A DNA stretch of 64,000 nucleotides from Endozoicomonas gorgoniicola (GTDB taxonomy: Bacteria; Pseudomonadota; Gammaproteobacteria; Pseudomonadales; Endozoicomonadaceae), in assembly GCF_025562715.2 (NCBI RefSeq), contig NZ_JAPFCC010000001.1, positions 2,684,501 through 2,748,500 on the forward strand, read 5' to 3'. Position numbers and translations under genes: made by a program. The notes under the pieces were generated by a model, which was given only the letters and a program-made list of their open reading frames with translations, was not told the origin of the DNA and searched no databases. Positions 17,571 through 27,800 of the stretch are shown here, piece after piece (within the stretch, counting starts at the first letter, position 1; the number at the start of each line of letters is the position of its first letter).

Positions 17571-17661
17571 GGCTTATGCTTCACCCTGTGTGACATTCCC
17601 AACAGTTCCAGCATCTGCTCTGACTGCTGTCGCACCGTTTTCAAAGGCATACCCCTGCGTA
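17571..17661 (-). pseudogene. lolD relic: 91-bp copy of an internal piece of lolD
   Basis: Bases 17571-17661 match 18718-18808 inside lolD with only three substitutions by eye, same orientation, no gaps. The copy is internal to lolD (the segment just after the ABC signature on the minus strand), has neither start nor stop of lolD, and lies between the two Stv-like genes. It marks a recent duplication or recombination, much younger than the divergence of the two Stv paralogues. Confidence 0.93.
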
Positions 17662-17783
17662 GCCATTGCTCGCGCATCGCAATGAACCCAAAATAGTCCG
17701 GTTAAAAATTCTTAACCAATACCCGCATCTGTTTCTACACTTTTCAGACGGTCTCTCAGACAATCAAAGTTTTTTTACGAAAA

Positions 17784-18446
17784 GTGAACTCTCCAGATTC
17801 TCCCCCACCCTCCACGATGCACAAAACAGTGCTAGGTGGAAAATTCACCCTGTTTACCTGCGACAAACACGGCAGCAATGTCCAGAACCTGATTCTTTTA
17901 GCACACTCCTCCATATATCATCCCTGGAGTAAGAGCGGCATTTTAAGACGTATAGCTGGAACTCACAGCTTTACGATTCCCATCTGGACAACTCTTTATT
18001 TTTACACGCCACACGGCTATGACCTCATGATGCCTAAATACGATGAAAGCGAAATTTACAATATTGATGGCTTCATGCTGGGTGAATTCCCTCCTTTGGA
18101 AGCCATACTGCCAGGAGAAACCGTGCCGGATTATTCTCTGGTACATGAGCTCCCATTTCCCAGCGACGAGCATATATATCAATATCTCAATACCTCCAGG
18201 TTCAACCCTGGTTGCTCCTATTTCGATCAGCACCCATTTCGGATTTATGACATTATCATCCCGACATCCGATGCGCTGGTATGCACATGTCTGAAAGAAT
18301 TAATTTATACACTTTATGTAACAGGTCATGTCTATCCGAGAATTCATTGCCTGTTTTGTCGTTATGTGTTGGGGGCGGAGATTAAGCCATACGTACCAGG
18401 CTACGACAACCCTCCCTTTAGCCAGTCACAGAACACTGCGAGTTAA
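17784..18446 (+). CDS. Stv-like protein, copy B
   Basis: 220 residues from a GTG at 17784; an in-frame ATG at 17817 is an equally good start and would align the N-terminus with copy A (HKTVLGGKFTLF against HKTLIAGKFNLF). It shares the GTHSF-IP-WTTLYFYTPHG core, an FPPLEAILPGETV segment, HPFRIYDI and IHCLFCR with copy A; roughly half the residues match by eye. It has an insertion (MPKYDESEIYNIDG) absent from copy A. There is no signal peptide. It ends 19 bases before convergent lolD. Function unknown; an Stv-like effector or adhesin domain is inferred. Confidence 0.65.
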   Translation: MNSPDSPPPSTMHKTVLGGKFTLFTCDKHGSNVQNLILLAHSSIYHPWSKSGILRRIAGTHSFTIPIWTTLYFYTPHGYDLMMPKYDESEIYNIDGFMLGEFPPLEAILPGETVPDYSLVHELPFPSDEHIYQYLNTSRFNPGCSYFDQHPFRIYDIIIPTSDALVCTCLKELIYTLYVTGHVYPRIHCLFCRYVLGAEIKPYVPGYDNPPFSQSQNTAS

Positions 18447-18464
18447 GGACTGACCATTCCAGAT

Positions 18465-19172
18465 CTAACTCAACACCAGAGTGCCATCTGTAAGCAGGTA
18501 GGTTTTATCCATCTGCTCTGCAAAGGCCATATCATGGGTCACCACAATAAAACTCGTGGTCAGCTCTCTGGATAAATCAGCCATCAGCTCATGAACCCTG
18601 GCAGCGGTATTCGGATCCAGATTGCCGGTCGGTTCATCCATAAACACCAGGTCAGGTCGGGTCACCAGCGCCCGGGCAATCGCCACACGCTGTCGTTCAC
18701 CACCCGATAATTCAGCTGGCTTATGCTTCACCCTGTGTGACATTCCCACCAGTTCCAGCATCTGCTCTGACTGCTGTCGCACCGTTTTCAAAGACATCCC
18801 CCTGCGTAATAACAACGGCATGGAAACGTTCTCCAGTGCAGTAAATTCCGGCAACAGATGATGAAACTGATAGACAAAACCCAGATGCTGGTTACGCAGG
18901 CGGTTCTGCTCACGGTCTTTCATATGTGCCAGATTATGCTCACAGACCAGCACCTCGCCGGAACTGGGCTTATCCAGCCCTGCCAGCAGCTGCAGTAGAG
19001 TCGTTTTGCCGGAACCGGAAGCCCCTACGATGGCGATACGCTCAGAAGGTGCAACAAAAAGATTAACATCCTTCAGAACCTTCAGCTCCTGTGGCCCTTC
19101 ATCAAAACTCTTTGCCAGAGCCGTACATTTTAAAACGTCGCTTCTCTGTTCACTCACAGCCTGTTCAGTCAT
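18465..19172 (-). CDS. lolD: Lipoprotein-releasing ABC transporter ATPase LolD
   Basis: ATPase of LolCDE, which extracts outer-membrane lipoproteins from the inner membrane and passes them to LolA. 235 residues from the ATG at 19172, which overlaps the lolC stop by eight bases; a start at 19208 would overlap more and is rejected. Walker A is GASGSGKTTLLQ, the signature LSGGERQRVAIARAL, Walker B LVFMDEPTGNLD, and the H-loop VVTHD. Segment 18718-18808 exists in a second copy at 17571-17661. Confidence 0.96.
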   Translation of the reverse strand: MTEQAVSEQRSDVLKCTALAKSFDEGPQELKVLKDVNLFVAPSERIAIVGASGSGKTTLLQLLAGLDKPSSGEVLVCEHNLAHMKDREQNRLRNQHLGFVYQFHHLLPEFTALENVSMPLLLRRGMSLKTVRQQSEQMLELVGMSHRVKHKPAELSGGERQRVAIARALVTRPDLVFMDEPTGNLDPNTAARVHELMADLSRELTTSFIVVTHDMAFAEQMDKTYLLTDGTLVLS

Positions 19173-20409
19173 AACGTAGCGCCTCCGCCGGTTGAGTTTT
19201 GGAAGCACGCCAGGCCGGGTACAGAGTCGCCAGGAAACTCATCAACAAACCCGTCACACTGATCACAGTGACATCCTGCCATTTAAGTTCAGAAGGGAGA
19301 TAGGAAATGAAATAGACATCCGGGCTCAGGAAGCGAATACTCAGCACCTGCTCAATGGTTGACACAATACCAGCCACATTCAAAGCCGCAATCACACCCA
19401 GTACCACACCCAGTACCGTACCAATGATACCGATCAGGGAACCCTGCACCATGAAGATACCCATAATGGTTCTCGGGCTGGCACCCAGTGTCCGCAGGAT
19501 AGCAATATCAGACTGCTTATCCGTCACCACCATGACCAGGGTAGAAACAATATTAAACGCAGCCACGGCAACAATCAGGGTCAGAAGCAAACCGACCATG
19601 GTTTTTTCCATCTGGATGGCTTGGAACAAACGCCCCTGGGTACGGGTCCAGTCCTGCACAAAATAACGCCCGGGCAGTGTCATCGCCAGATCCCAGGCAA
19701 TAGCCGGAGCCCGGAACAAGTCGTGCATTTTCAGGCGAATACCTTCTACGCCTTCTGGCACCTGCAAAAAACGAGCGGCATCCTGAATATTGATATAGGA
19801 AAGACTGCCGTCCAGATCAGCCCCGACAGAGAACAACCCGACCACGGTAAAACGTCGCATCCTGGGGAACACGCCTGCCAGATTCACATTGGCTTCCGGC
19901 AGCACCATCGTCACTTTATCGCCCAGTGTCACACCGAGATACTGGGCAGACAGCTCACCCAGAACAATCCCGAACTCCCCCGGTTTCAGATCATCCAGTG
20001 ACCCCTGAACCATGTGGTCATTGATGATAGACACCTGCTTCTCATACTCAGGCTCAATGCCATAGACCATGGCACCACGAACAATAGACCCGTTCGCCAG
20101 CATGCCCTGACCATCAATAAACGGTGCGGCGGCTTCCACTCCGTCGAATTCAACAGCCCGCTCCAGCACCTCCTGCCACTCTGACATGCCCCCGCTGACT
20201 GCGGTAATAGAAGCGTGGGGAACCATACCCAGAATTCGGGTGCGCAGTTCCCGGTCAAAGCCGTTCATCACCGACATAACGATAATCAGCACACACACAC
20301 CGAGCGTCAGCCCGATCATCGACATCAATGAAATAAAGGAAATAAAATGATTTCGCCGCTTGGCTCGCGTATACCGCAAACCAATGAAAAAGGGTAAGGG
20401 TCTGAACAT
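19165..20409 (-). CDS. lolC: Lipoprotein-releasing ABC transporter permease LolC/LolE
   Basis: 414-residue permease with the standard layout. The N-terminal helix (about 22-48) is followed by a large periplasmic domain (about 50-265) and three C-terminal helices (about 272-300, 315-350, 375-400). The FISLMSMIGLTLGVCVLIIVMSV stretch (shown here across helix one) and the C-terminal YPAWRASKTQPAEALRYD are family hallmarks. Only one permease gene is present beside lolD, so this may be the single-permease LolF/LolCE type or lolE may be elsewhere. Confidence 0.93.
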   Translation of the reverse strand: MFRPLPFFIGLRYTRAKRRNHFISFISLMSMIGLTLGVCVLIIVMSVMNGFDRELRTRILGMVPHASITAVSGGMSEWQEVLERAVEFDGVEAAAPFIDGQGMLANGSIVRGAMVYGIEPEYEKQVSIINDHMVQGSLDDLKPGEFGIVLGELSAQYLGVTLGDKVTMVLPEANVNLAGVFPRMRRFTVVGLFSVGADLDGSLSYINIQDAARFLQVPEGVEGIRLKMHDLFRAPAIAWDLAMTLPGRYFVQDWTRTQGRLFQAIQMEKTMVGLLLTLIVAVAAFNIVSTLVMVVTDKQSDIAILRTLGASPRTIMGIFMVQGSLIGIIGTVLGVVLGVIAALNVAGIVSTIEQVLSIRFLSPDVYFISYLPSELKWQDVTVISVTGLLMSFLATLYPAWRASKTQPAEALRYD

Positions 20410-20547
20410 TCAATCCGGGTCCAGTGACGACCAGTCTTTTCGCAAACAAAGGCCAGCCAAATTAATTGTAAGGAAGTTCGCCATTATAACCTGAAAATGA
20501 CAATTGCCGTGACTCCCCGCCCATGAAAAGCCTCTGTAAACTTTTTA

Positions 20548-20577
20548 TCATCGTTCCCGTTTTAGCGGGAACGATGA
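20548..20577. repeat. 12-bp inverted repeat between rlmL and lolC
   Basis: TCATCGTTCCCG (20548-20559) pairs perfectly with 20566-20577 over a six-base loop. It lies downstream of rlmL, but neither strand has a proper T-run after it. It may be an imperfect terminator or an mRNA-stabilising hairpin. Confidence 0.6.
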
Positions 20578-20597
20578 CGTTTGTATAAAAACAAACT

Positions 20598-22766
20598 TTA
20601 ACCTTTATGGCGAATCATCCAGCTACGGTGAATGTTGCTGCGACGCTGGAAGTCTTTATCAACGGTCTGACCGGAAATTTCTTTTACCTCGAACTCTGCC
20701 GCTACCTTCTCATCCAGCTTGAAACGACGGAAGTTGTTGGAAAAATACAGGGTACCGCCTTCATTCAAACGACGCATTGCCAGTTTGATCAGATGACCAT
20801 GATCACGCTGCACATCAAACACACCTTCGAACTTCTTGGAGTTTGAGAAGGTGGGTGGGTCGATAAAAATCAGGTCATAGTCGTTTTTATCCTGTTCAAT
20901 CCACTTCAGGCAGTCTTCCCGCTCAAAGCGGTGGCGTACTTCGCTCAGTCCATTCAAAGCCAGGTTTTTTCGCCCCCAGTCCAGATAGGTGTTCGAGAGA
21001 TCTACACTGGTGGTCGTACTGGCTCCACCAACAGCCGCATGGACCGTTGCCGTTGCCGTATAACAGAACAGGTTAAGGAATTTTTTACCTTTCGCTTCCT
21101 TCTGAATACGCAAGCGCATCTGCCGGTGATCCAGGAACAACCCGGTGTCCAGATAGTCGCGCAGGTTGACCAGCAGACGACAACCGCCTTCTTCAACCTC
21201 CATCATCTGACCCACCTCATCCACGCAGTTGTACTGGCTGGTTCCGGACTGACGTTTACGTTGTTTGAAGACCACCTGTTCACGGGGAATTTCCAGAATC
21301 TCAGGGATCACGCCCAGCGCTTCCAGCAGACGTTCTTTCGCCTTTTCTTCATTGATAGAAGCCGGTGCGGCGTATTCCTGCACATGCACCCAGTCACCAT
21401 AGACATCAACAGCCACCGCATATTCCGGCATATCCGCATCATAAAGACGGTAACACTGGATTTTACTTTTACGCGCCCACTTGCCAATGGTCCGAAGATT
21501 TTTCTTCAAACGGTTGCCAAACATCGTGGCACCTTCTGAACGGTAAGTAACAGAAGGAATATTGGCTTTTGTTGGTTCAGCACTGGCAGAAACCGGCTGC
21601 TCCTGTTTTTCACGAATATCGTACAGGAACAATTTACACGGCAGCGCTCCATTAAAGAGGGAGTAAGTCTTTTTCGGCCCCATACCCAGGCTACGAACAA
21701 GCGCTGGCGTACCGGTAAAGATGGCGGCTTCCCAGCCCGGACAGTTCTGTTTCAGCTTCTCACCCAGATGCTGGTACAGGTACACCAGACTGGCCTCGTC
21801 GCCCATACGCTCACCATAAGGCGGGTTGCAGATCACCAGACCGTCCGGCAGATCTGCATCCAGCTGCAAATCTTTCAGTTCCTGCTGGCGAACACTGACC
21901 AGTCTGGACAGCCCCATGCGTTCGAGGTTTCCTTTTGCCCGGTGAGCAACCGACGACAACCCTTCGAAACCAATGATACTGGACTGAACACTTGCCAGCC
22001 CGACTTTACGGCGCTCACGGGCTTCTTCCAGAATATTCATCCAGATTTTCGGCACATGCCCCATCCAGCGGTCAAAGCCAAAACGCGCACGCATCAGGCC
22101 GGGTGCAATGTCCGCCATCATCATGGCACCTTCGATCAGCAACGTACCGGAGCCACACATAGGGTCAACCAGCGTGGCACCTGTTTTCATTTTCTCCTGC
22201 CAGCCAGCCCGAATCAGCAAAGCAGCGGCCAGATTTTCTTTCAGCGGTGCAGTACCCGCTTCCAGCCGGTAACCACGCTGATGCAGACTCTGCCCGGACA
22301 GGTCAATAGAAACAAAGGCTTTTTCACCACGGGCATGCACATTGATACGCAGATCCGGATTGCTGGCATTGACCGAAGGGCGCCAGCCATGCTCATCGCG
22401 CAGCTGGTCAACAATAGCGTCTTTCACCACCTGGGCGCCAAAGCGGGTGTGATTGATATCTGGCGTTGAACCCGTGAAATCAATGCGAAAGCTGCTGCTA
22501 CTGTCCAGATGGTCGTCCCATTCAAAAGACTTTACCCCATCGTAGAGCTGTTCTTTGGTGGCGCTGTTAATCTCACCCAGTCGCAACAGAATCCGGCTCG
22601 CCAGCCGGGACCACATGCACCCACGGTAAGCGACTTCCAGACCACCACTGAAACTGACCCCGGCTACCGTTTCCTGCACGGTCTGCGCACCGAGCTGTTT
22701 CAGCTCCTGAGCCAGCAGGTATTCCAGCCCTTTCGGGCAACTGGCAAAAAATTCAATTGAACTCAT
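20598..22766 (-). CDS. rlmL: Bifunctional 23S rRNA methyltransferase RlmKL
   Basis: 722-residue fusion that makes m2G2445 (RlmL) and m7G2069 (RlmK) in 23S rRNA. The N-terminal THUMP domain lies at about 45-160. RlmL has the SAM-site DPMCGSGTLLIEGA and the catalytic NPPYGER. From about residue 400 the RlmK half carries DYLDTGLFLDHR, FLNLFCYTATATVHAA (SAM binding) and FIDPPTFSNS. Both active-site motifs are intact and the length equals that of E. coli RlmKL (702) plus a short linker. It is upstream of rmf and pyrD, as in pseudomonads, so ribosome maturation and hibernation genes are side by side. Confidence 0.96.
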   Translation of the reverse strand: MSSIEFFASCPKGLEYLLAQELKQLGAQTVQETVAGVSFSGGLEVAYRGCMWSRLASRILLRLGEINSATKEQLYDGVKSFEWDDHLDSSSSFRIDFTGSTPDINHTRFGAQVVKDAIVDQLRDEHGWRPSVNASNPDLRINVHARGEKAFVSIDLSGQSLHQRGYRLEAGTAPLKENLAAALLIRAGWQEKMKTGATLVDPMCGSGTLLIEGAMMMADIAPGLMRARFGFDRWMGHVPKIWMNILEEARERRKVGLASVQSSIIGFEGLSSVAHRAKGNLERMGLSRLVSVRQQELKDLQLDADLPDGLVICNPPYGERMGDEASLVYLYQHLGEKLKQNCPGWEAAIFTGTPALVRSLGMGPKKTYSLFNGALPCKLFLYDIREKQEQPVSASAEPTKANIPSVTYRSEGATMFGNRLKKNLRTIGKWARKSKIQCYRLYDADMPEYAVAVDVYGDWVHVQEYAAPASINEEKAKERLLEALGVIPEILEIPREQVVFKQRKRQSGTSQYNCVDEVGQMMEVEEGGCRLLVNLRDYLDTGLFLDHRQMRLRIQKEAKGKKFLNLFCYTATATVHAAVGGASTTTSVDLSNTYLDWGRKNLALNGLSEVRHRFEREDCLKWIEQDKNDYDLIFIDPPTFSNSKKFEGVFDVQRDHGHLIKLAMRRLNEGGTLYFSNNFRRFKLDEKVAAEFEVKEISGQTVDKDFQRRSNIHRSWMIRHKG

Positions 22767-23228
22767 TTCTGAACTCTATTTTTCTGGAGAGGCATGGGAA
22801 AGCGCTTTACTTAGCACAGCCAGGGCACCCTCATGGACGGTTTGCTCAGGAAGACTGCGCGATTGCAGGCTTTCCTGAAGAATTAACGATTTATAGCGTC
22901 ACGATTTATAGCGTCACGATGTATAGCGTCACGATGTATAGCGTTACGATGTATAGCGTTACGATGTATAGCGTTACGATGACAGCGCATAAATTCTAAA
23001 TAGTTATTAAAAATTTTATTTTTATCAGATTTTATTTCTCGACAGCTCAATTAATATTCGATAGAAATTGACCCGTAGACTTTCCCTGCAAGACATGCCC
23101 CCGGAGCCTTCAACAGCTTCCAGGGTTGCTTCGACTCGGGGAGCTGCCGGAATGCTGTGCACCGGGAAGCATCAAGGGATGCCATGGAGGCAATCAACAA
23201 ACGTACCAGCAAGAGGCAGTACCACATG
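22767..23228. other. rlmL–rmf divergent intergenic region
   Basis: 462 bases. 22886-22980 is a 15-bp tandem repeat. Around 22995-23060 the DNA is very AT-rich, as expected for the promoter of a stress-induced gene such as rmf. A TTGACC at about 23068 is a possible -35, but no good -10 follows at the right spacing. The rest, a GC-richer leader of about 130 bases, holds no gene I can support. Confidence 0.4.
22886..22980. repeat. 15-bp tandem repeat, six copies, upstream of rlmL and rmf
   Basis: Six units of ACGATKTATAGCGTY plus a five-base partial copy. They drift stepwise along the array (TTTAT..GTC, then GTAT..GTC, then GTAT..GTT), which is typical of expansion by slippage. It lies 120 bases upstream of the rlmL start. 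Confidence 0.92.
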
Positions 23229-23441
23229 ATGAAAAGACAAAAAAGGGATAAAACAGACAGAGCCTATACCAAGGGATATCAAACAGGCGTGTCTGGCCGC
23301 TCCAAGGATATCTGCCCACACGAGGAACCACAACTTCGTCAGGCCTGGTTGACTGGCTGGCGGGAAGGTCGTGTCGACAACTGGGATGGCATGATCGGCG
23401 TATCGGGTGTTCATCGGATATCCGACACCAGCCATCTTTGA
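23229..23441 (+). CDS. rmf: Ribosome modulation factor RMF
   Basis: Small basic protein that dimerises 70S ribosomes to inactive 100S particles in stationary phase. 70 residues from the second ATG of an ATGATG pair; MKRQKRDKTDRAYTKGYQTG closely matches E. coli RMF (MKRQKRDRLERAHQRGYQAG), followed by GRSKDICP and WLTGWREGR. The frame stays open 24 codons upstream, but the conserved start fixes the true one. The C-terminus is about 15 residues longer than in E. coli (GMIGVSGVHRISDTSHL). Position between rlmL and pyrD matches pseudomonads. Confidence 0.95.
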   Translation: MKRQKRDKTDRAYTKGYQTGVSGRSKDICPHEEPQLRQAWLTGWREGRVDNWDGMIGVSGVHRISDTSHL

Positions 23442-23472
23442 CTTATAACGCTTCTGTAAAAGCCTTTCAGGA

Positions 23473-23504
23473 CAAGAAAGCCCCGGCTTACCGGGGCTTT
23501 CTTG
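23473..23504 (+). terminator. Intrinsic terminator of rmf
   Basis: Perfect 14-bp stem (23473-23486 with 23491-23504) and a four-base loop, followed by TATTTT. It lies 31 bases after the rmf stop; the other strand could terminate pyrD. Confidence 0.92.
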
Positions 23505-23574
23505 TATTTTGCCTTCGCAGCGATCTACAGCAGCTATCTACAGCCGCTACCTGCAAGAACTGTCAATAAAGCGA

Positions 23575-24597
23575 TCAGCGGTCGCAGGAGTATACCGCTT
23601 CCGCTGCTTCACGAATCAGGGTCGGGCCTTTGTAGATAAATCCTGAGTACAGCTGTACCAGGCTGGCACCTGCCTTGATCTTGTCTGCTGCGGTTCTGGC
23701 ATCCATTACACCACCCACACCGATGATCGGCAGTCTGCCGGACAGCTCAGATGAAAGCAGCTGAATCACCTCGGTGGAACGATCGCTCAATGGCGCGCCA
23801 CTCAAACCGCCCTGTTCCCGGGCATTAGGCAGCCCCAGTACGGCATCACGGGACAAAGTGGTATTGGTGGCAATAACGCCATCCAGCTCATACGCCACCA
23901 GCTCCTGAGCAATTCCGGCAATCTCTTCTTCGGTCATATCCGGGGCAATTTTGATGGCAATGGGAACTTTACGACCATAACGTTCAGTCAAGGCAGCCTG
24001 TTCCTGCTTCAGCATATCCAGCAGGCTTTTCAAGGCGTCACCGTACTGCAGTTCACGCAGTCCCGGAGTATTCGGGGAAGACAGGTTTACAGCTACATAA
24101 CCCGCATGGGCGTAAACCTTGCGCAGACAGATCTGATAGTCACTGTTGGCATTTTCAACCGGAGTATCGAAATTTTTACCAATATTGATACCGATCACAC
24201 CTTTGTAGTTGCATTTCCGTACGTTCTCAACCAGATGGTCCACACCCTTATTGTTGAAGCCCATACGGTTGATCAGGGCATTGCGCTCAGGGATACGAAA
24301 CGCACGAGGCTTCGGGTTACCCGGCTGAGGGCGAGGGGTAACAGTACCCAGCTCAACGTGGCCAAACCCCAGGGCGCCCATGCCGTCGATGCAGTCTGCG
24401 TCCTTATCCATGCCCGCAGCCAGGCCGACCGGGTTGTCAAAGGTCAGCCCCATCACCTGACGTGGACGGGAAGGTACTTTCGGTGCTATCAATCCGGTAA
24501 CACCCAGACGTTGACCAGCCGCAATCATCTCAAGAGCCATATCGTGAGCATTTTCAGCTGAAAGACAGAACAGTAATTTGCGGCCAAGTTGGTACAT
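23575..24597 (-). CDS. pyrD: Dihydroorotate dehydrogenase (quinone), class 2
   Basis: Membrane-associated flavoenzyme that oxidises dihydroorotate to orotate with quinone, fourth step of pyrimidine synthesis. 340 residues from the ATG at 24597 (MYQLGRKLLFCLSAENAHD), which matches the family's amphipathic N-terminal helix; an upstream start at 24663 is not supported. Motifs include GLTFDNPVGLAAGMDKDADC, NRMGFNNKG, the catalytic serine segment NLSSPNTPGLRELQ, KIAPDMTEEE, and the FMN-phosphate site IGVGGVMDA. Confidence 0.96.
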   Translation of the reverse strand: MYQLGRKLLFCLSAENAHDMALEMIAAGQRLGVTGLIAPKVPSRPRQVMGLTFDNPVGLAAGMDKDADCIDGMGALGFGHVELGTVTPRPQPGNPKPRAFRIPERNALINRMGFNNKGVDHLVENVRKCNYKGVIGINIGKNFDTPVENANSDYQICLRKVYAHAGYVAVNLSSPNTPGLRELQYGDALKSLLDMLKQEQAALTERYGRKVPIAIKIAPDMTEEEIAGIAQELVAYELDGVIATNTTLSRDAVLGLPNAREQGGLSGAPLSDRSTEVIQLLSSELSGRLPIIGVGGVMDARTAADKIKAGASLVQLYSGFIYKGPTLIREAAEAVYSCDR

Positions 24598-24845
24598 GCA
24601 GAAATCCGAAGAAGAAGTGTCAAGATAAACCGGCGGAATTATACGTAATTCTGATACAAACACCAGATTTGGAATTTTTTTTATGCAATTTAGTCATAAA
24701 CTGTATAGCTCCATTTTCCCTCTACTGTCATTGTCAGGGTTACTGACATTGGTGACAGCCAGCCTGACCAGTTAGCGAACTTCCTTAATAAAGCCGGGTC
24801 TCAAGTTACACGGAAATCATAAAAGGCAATGCAAGGAGGCCCGCG

Positions 24846-27800
24846 ATGATGAACCTGACATCGACACAGAACCGAACCCCCAGCGGCCGGTCTTATGACG
24901 ATACGGGTAATGTTCCAGCTGACCAGTCAGCGGCAAAAGGTCAGGTCACTACGCTCAAACACTCTGCCCCCAGCTCTGTAAAACTCACCCACTCAGCCAG
25001 CCAGAAAACCCTGAACACCCGTGTTATTTCACAATCCCGGCAGGGACTGGAAGAACAGCTGGATGAGCTGATGGCTATCTATGACAAGAACGGTCTGGAA
25101 CGTCAGGAAACTGCGATTCTGCATCCTTACGGTATTCTGGGCCAGATGAGCGAAGACTATCCTGAATTTGCCTCAGCCCTGATCAACCAGCGCCTGAAAG
25201 AACTCAAAGCCGATGCCGCTACCTGGTGGAACAGTGCCGGTCGTGAGCATGCGAACCAGCAGATCGCCTTGATGAACCAGCTGTTGGCATCCGGTCAGTA
25301 CGAAGAACTGTTTGCCCTGCTGGTAAAACTGGAAAAAGACAACAAAAAAATCTCTTTCTGCCAGATAATGAACGCGAAGTTTCTGGATCCGGACAATCAT
25401 AAAGCCACACCCTTGTTCAAGCCTTTCAAAAACGAAGGCTGGTTCTCAAACCTTTGTACTGCCATCTTGTCCGATCTGCAGAAAACAGAAGCCATTGCTG
25501 ATGTCGCTGCCGCCTTTCATCGCCTGCAGCAGAGCTTTGACGAGCTGCAACATCGTAATGCCGGGAACATACGTTCCCCCAAAGACCTGACGAAGTATAT
25601 GTTGCTCTCAGAGCCAGACCCTGTCAGAGAATACATGAAAAGCCAGTGTGGATACCGTTTGCAGGAGCTGCGCCTGAAGCTGAAAGACACCAGTCAGTCC
25701 CTGACCGACTCAGAACGTGCGGAAGTGAAAGTACTCTCCAGTCAGTTGCAGCAGCTTGGCCGGGCCACCCACCGTAAAGAGCTTCAGGCTTTTCTGGCAG
25801 ACCCTGCCAATGCTGAGCTGAATAAAGCTCTGGAGAATGCTCTGGTTGACGTCTACCTGCAACAGTTGCAGCACAGGATTGTTCATGCCGACTACGCCAC
25901 CATGAACAAAGCCCAGCTGCATAAAATGGTTAAAAGCAGCCAGCTGTTTAAAGAGCTGATGGCGACTTACAAAGCTGCACAGGTTCTCAGTGAAGAAGAG
26001 CAGGAAGCCCTGGCGGCTATGGATAAAGCGGTTAAGAACTTTGAACGTGCCGAAGAGCTGCACCGAATACTGGACAGCGAACAGCACAAGCCTGTCAACA
26101 AACGTCTGTTTGCCCTCAATATTCCCTCCATCCAGCGCCTGATGGAAAAGCTGGCCAACAATGCCAATGACACGGAAACCCAGTTGTACACCACCATGGA
26201 AAGCCTGTTCAAAGCAGAAGCAGACTTTCACGCCAATCGCAGCGATGCCAACCTGATAACGCTGCAAAAAGTGCGCTTTGATGCCCGTCGCTTACAGCAG
26301 GAGCAGGCTGAATTCGAAATTCGCGCCAGACTGAAGGGCCAGGATGGACTGGTGGTTCTCACCAGCGGTGACTACGACAAAGATGTCGAGAGACTCAAAA
26401 CCATTCACTCGATCCGTCAGAAATTCACACCGGTACGTCCGGCAGGGAGCCATACCGAAGGAGTCTACCGGCTAGCCAGACGGGTTTTCTGGGACAAAGA
26501 ACGTCCCTTTCCCCAGATTCTGGCCGACCTGGAGCAGGCAAAGACTCTGCAGAAGCTGGGCTACTCTGCGGAAGAAGAATTCCTGCAGTTACTGAAAGAC
26601 ATCGACGGCCTGGACGGGGCCACGATAAAACAGGCAGCCAGCAACATTGCAGCGCCGGGCAGCCAGCTGTGGCAGGACTGGCAGGCCGGTAAAGCCAGCT
26701 TCCTGCAGGTCCTGCGCCTGCCCGGCCAGAGTTACAGAGCGCTGGAACAGGAAGCCCGGAACATTATTACTTCGGCTCTGCAAGTAGCAGAGCGCAATCC
26801 TGAGCAATTCCGCCGACTGTTTGGCGATATCTCCCTGATCATGGATCAGCTGCAATCGCTTCTGGGACCTGACAGTGCAGGTCTGTTAACCCAGTTGCAG
26901 AACGCGGCAAGAGCCCATTCAATGGCATCTTGCTTTGCCGGCGATGAAGCGGTTCTGGAAGAGGTTGACCCTGACTCAGATCTGGCTAAACACATCAAGC
27001 GTTTCCAGCTGTTGTGTGATATGGCTGCCTACACCATGCACACCACCACCGCTCTGAATTTTGTTAAAAATGTTATGACCGGCACTGCGGCTGGCATTTG
27101 CGGAACAACTGCAGGCTTTATAGGTGGGCTGCTCACCTTTGGCGCTGCTGCACCCGCCTGCGCTGCCATCGGTACCGCCATTGGTACCGCTCTGACCGTG
27201 GGTAAAGCAGCGCTCCGGGCAGGAGGGACTTACGCCATTCGTGAGGGTCTCAACAGTCTGGATGGTGAACAGGTTCGCCTGCTGGACAAAATTGTTAATC
27301 ACGGCCCTCTTTTCCTGACAGCGACCAGCCCTTACGACACCATTGCGACAGGGCTCCGCCACTTTGGCAAGGGTGACAGCCTGCCAACAGCAATGGCACG
27401 TACCGTCCTGGGGCCGGTTCTGACACCCTTCAAAAACATGTATAAGGCGATCAAAGGCATCTACCACGGCGAAGACGGTGCCTGGAAGAAACTGGGTATT
27501 GAACTGGCTGTTGCCACCTCTGCCATTGCCCTGACCGCTGCCCTCGGTGCGACGCTCTATGCAACTGGTTTTGCAGTGATTCTGGGTAGTCCGGTATTGG
27601 GTGCCACGCTCTCCGCACTGATATTCAGCCACGGTTTCTTCCAGCTGGTAAACAGAGTCCGGACTTTAGGCAGTTCGGTCTACAGCAGCATTCAGCACTA
27701 TCAGCAGGCCATGTTTAACTCTGGCAACCCCATGGTGAAACAGATTCGGACAGAATGTGAGAAGGAAGCCCGAACCCTGGTTGCCCGGATGATGGATCGC

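Noticed and set aside
19173..19208. Longer LolD start at 19208
   Set aside because: The extension encodes a basic run that is just the lolC C-terminus in another frame. The ATG at 19172 with an eight-base overlap is the family-like start.
20548..20577. Terminator after rlmL
   Set aside because: The stem is good, but no T-run follows on the minus strand, where it would be needed; listed as an inverted repeat instead.
22757..22999. Plus-strand frame with repeated TMYSV pentapeptides, looking like a repeat protein
   Set aside because: It is translation of the 15-bp array overlapping the rlmL start; the unit length divides by three so the frame stays open by chance.
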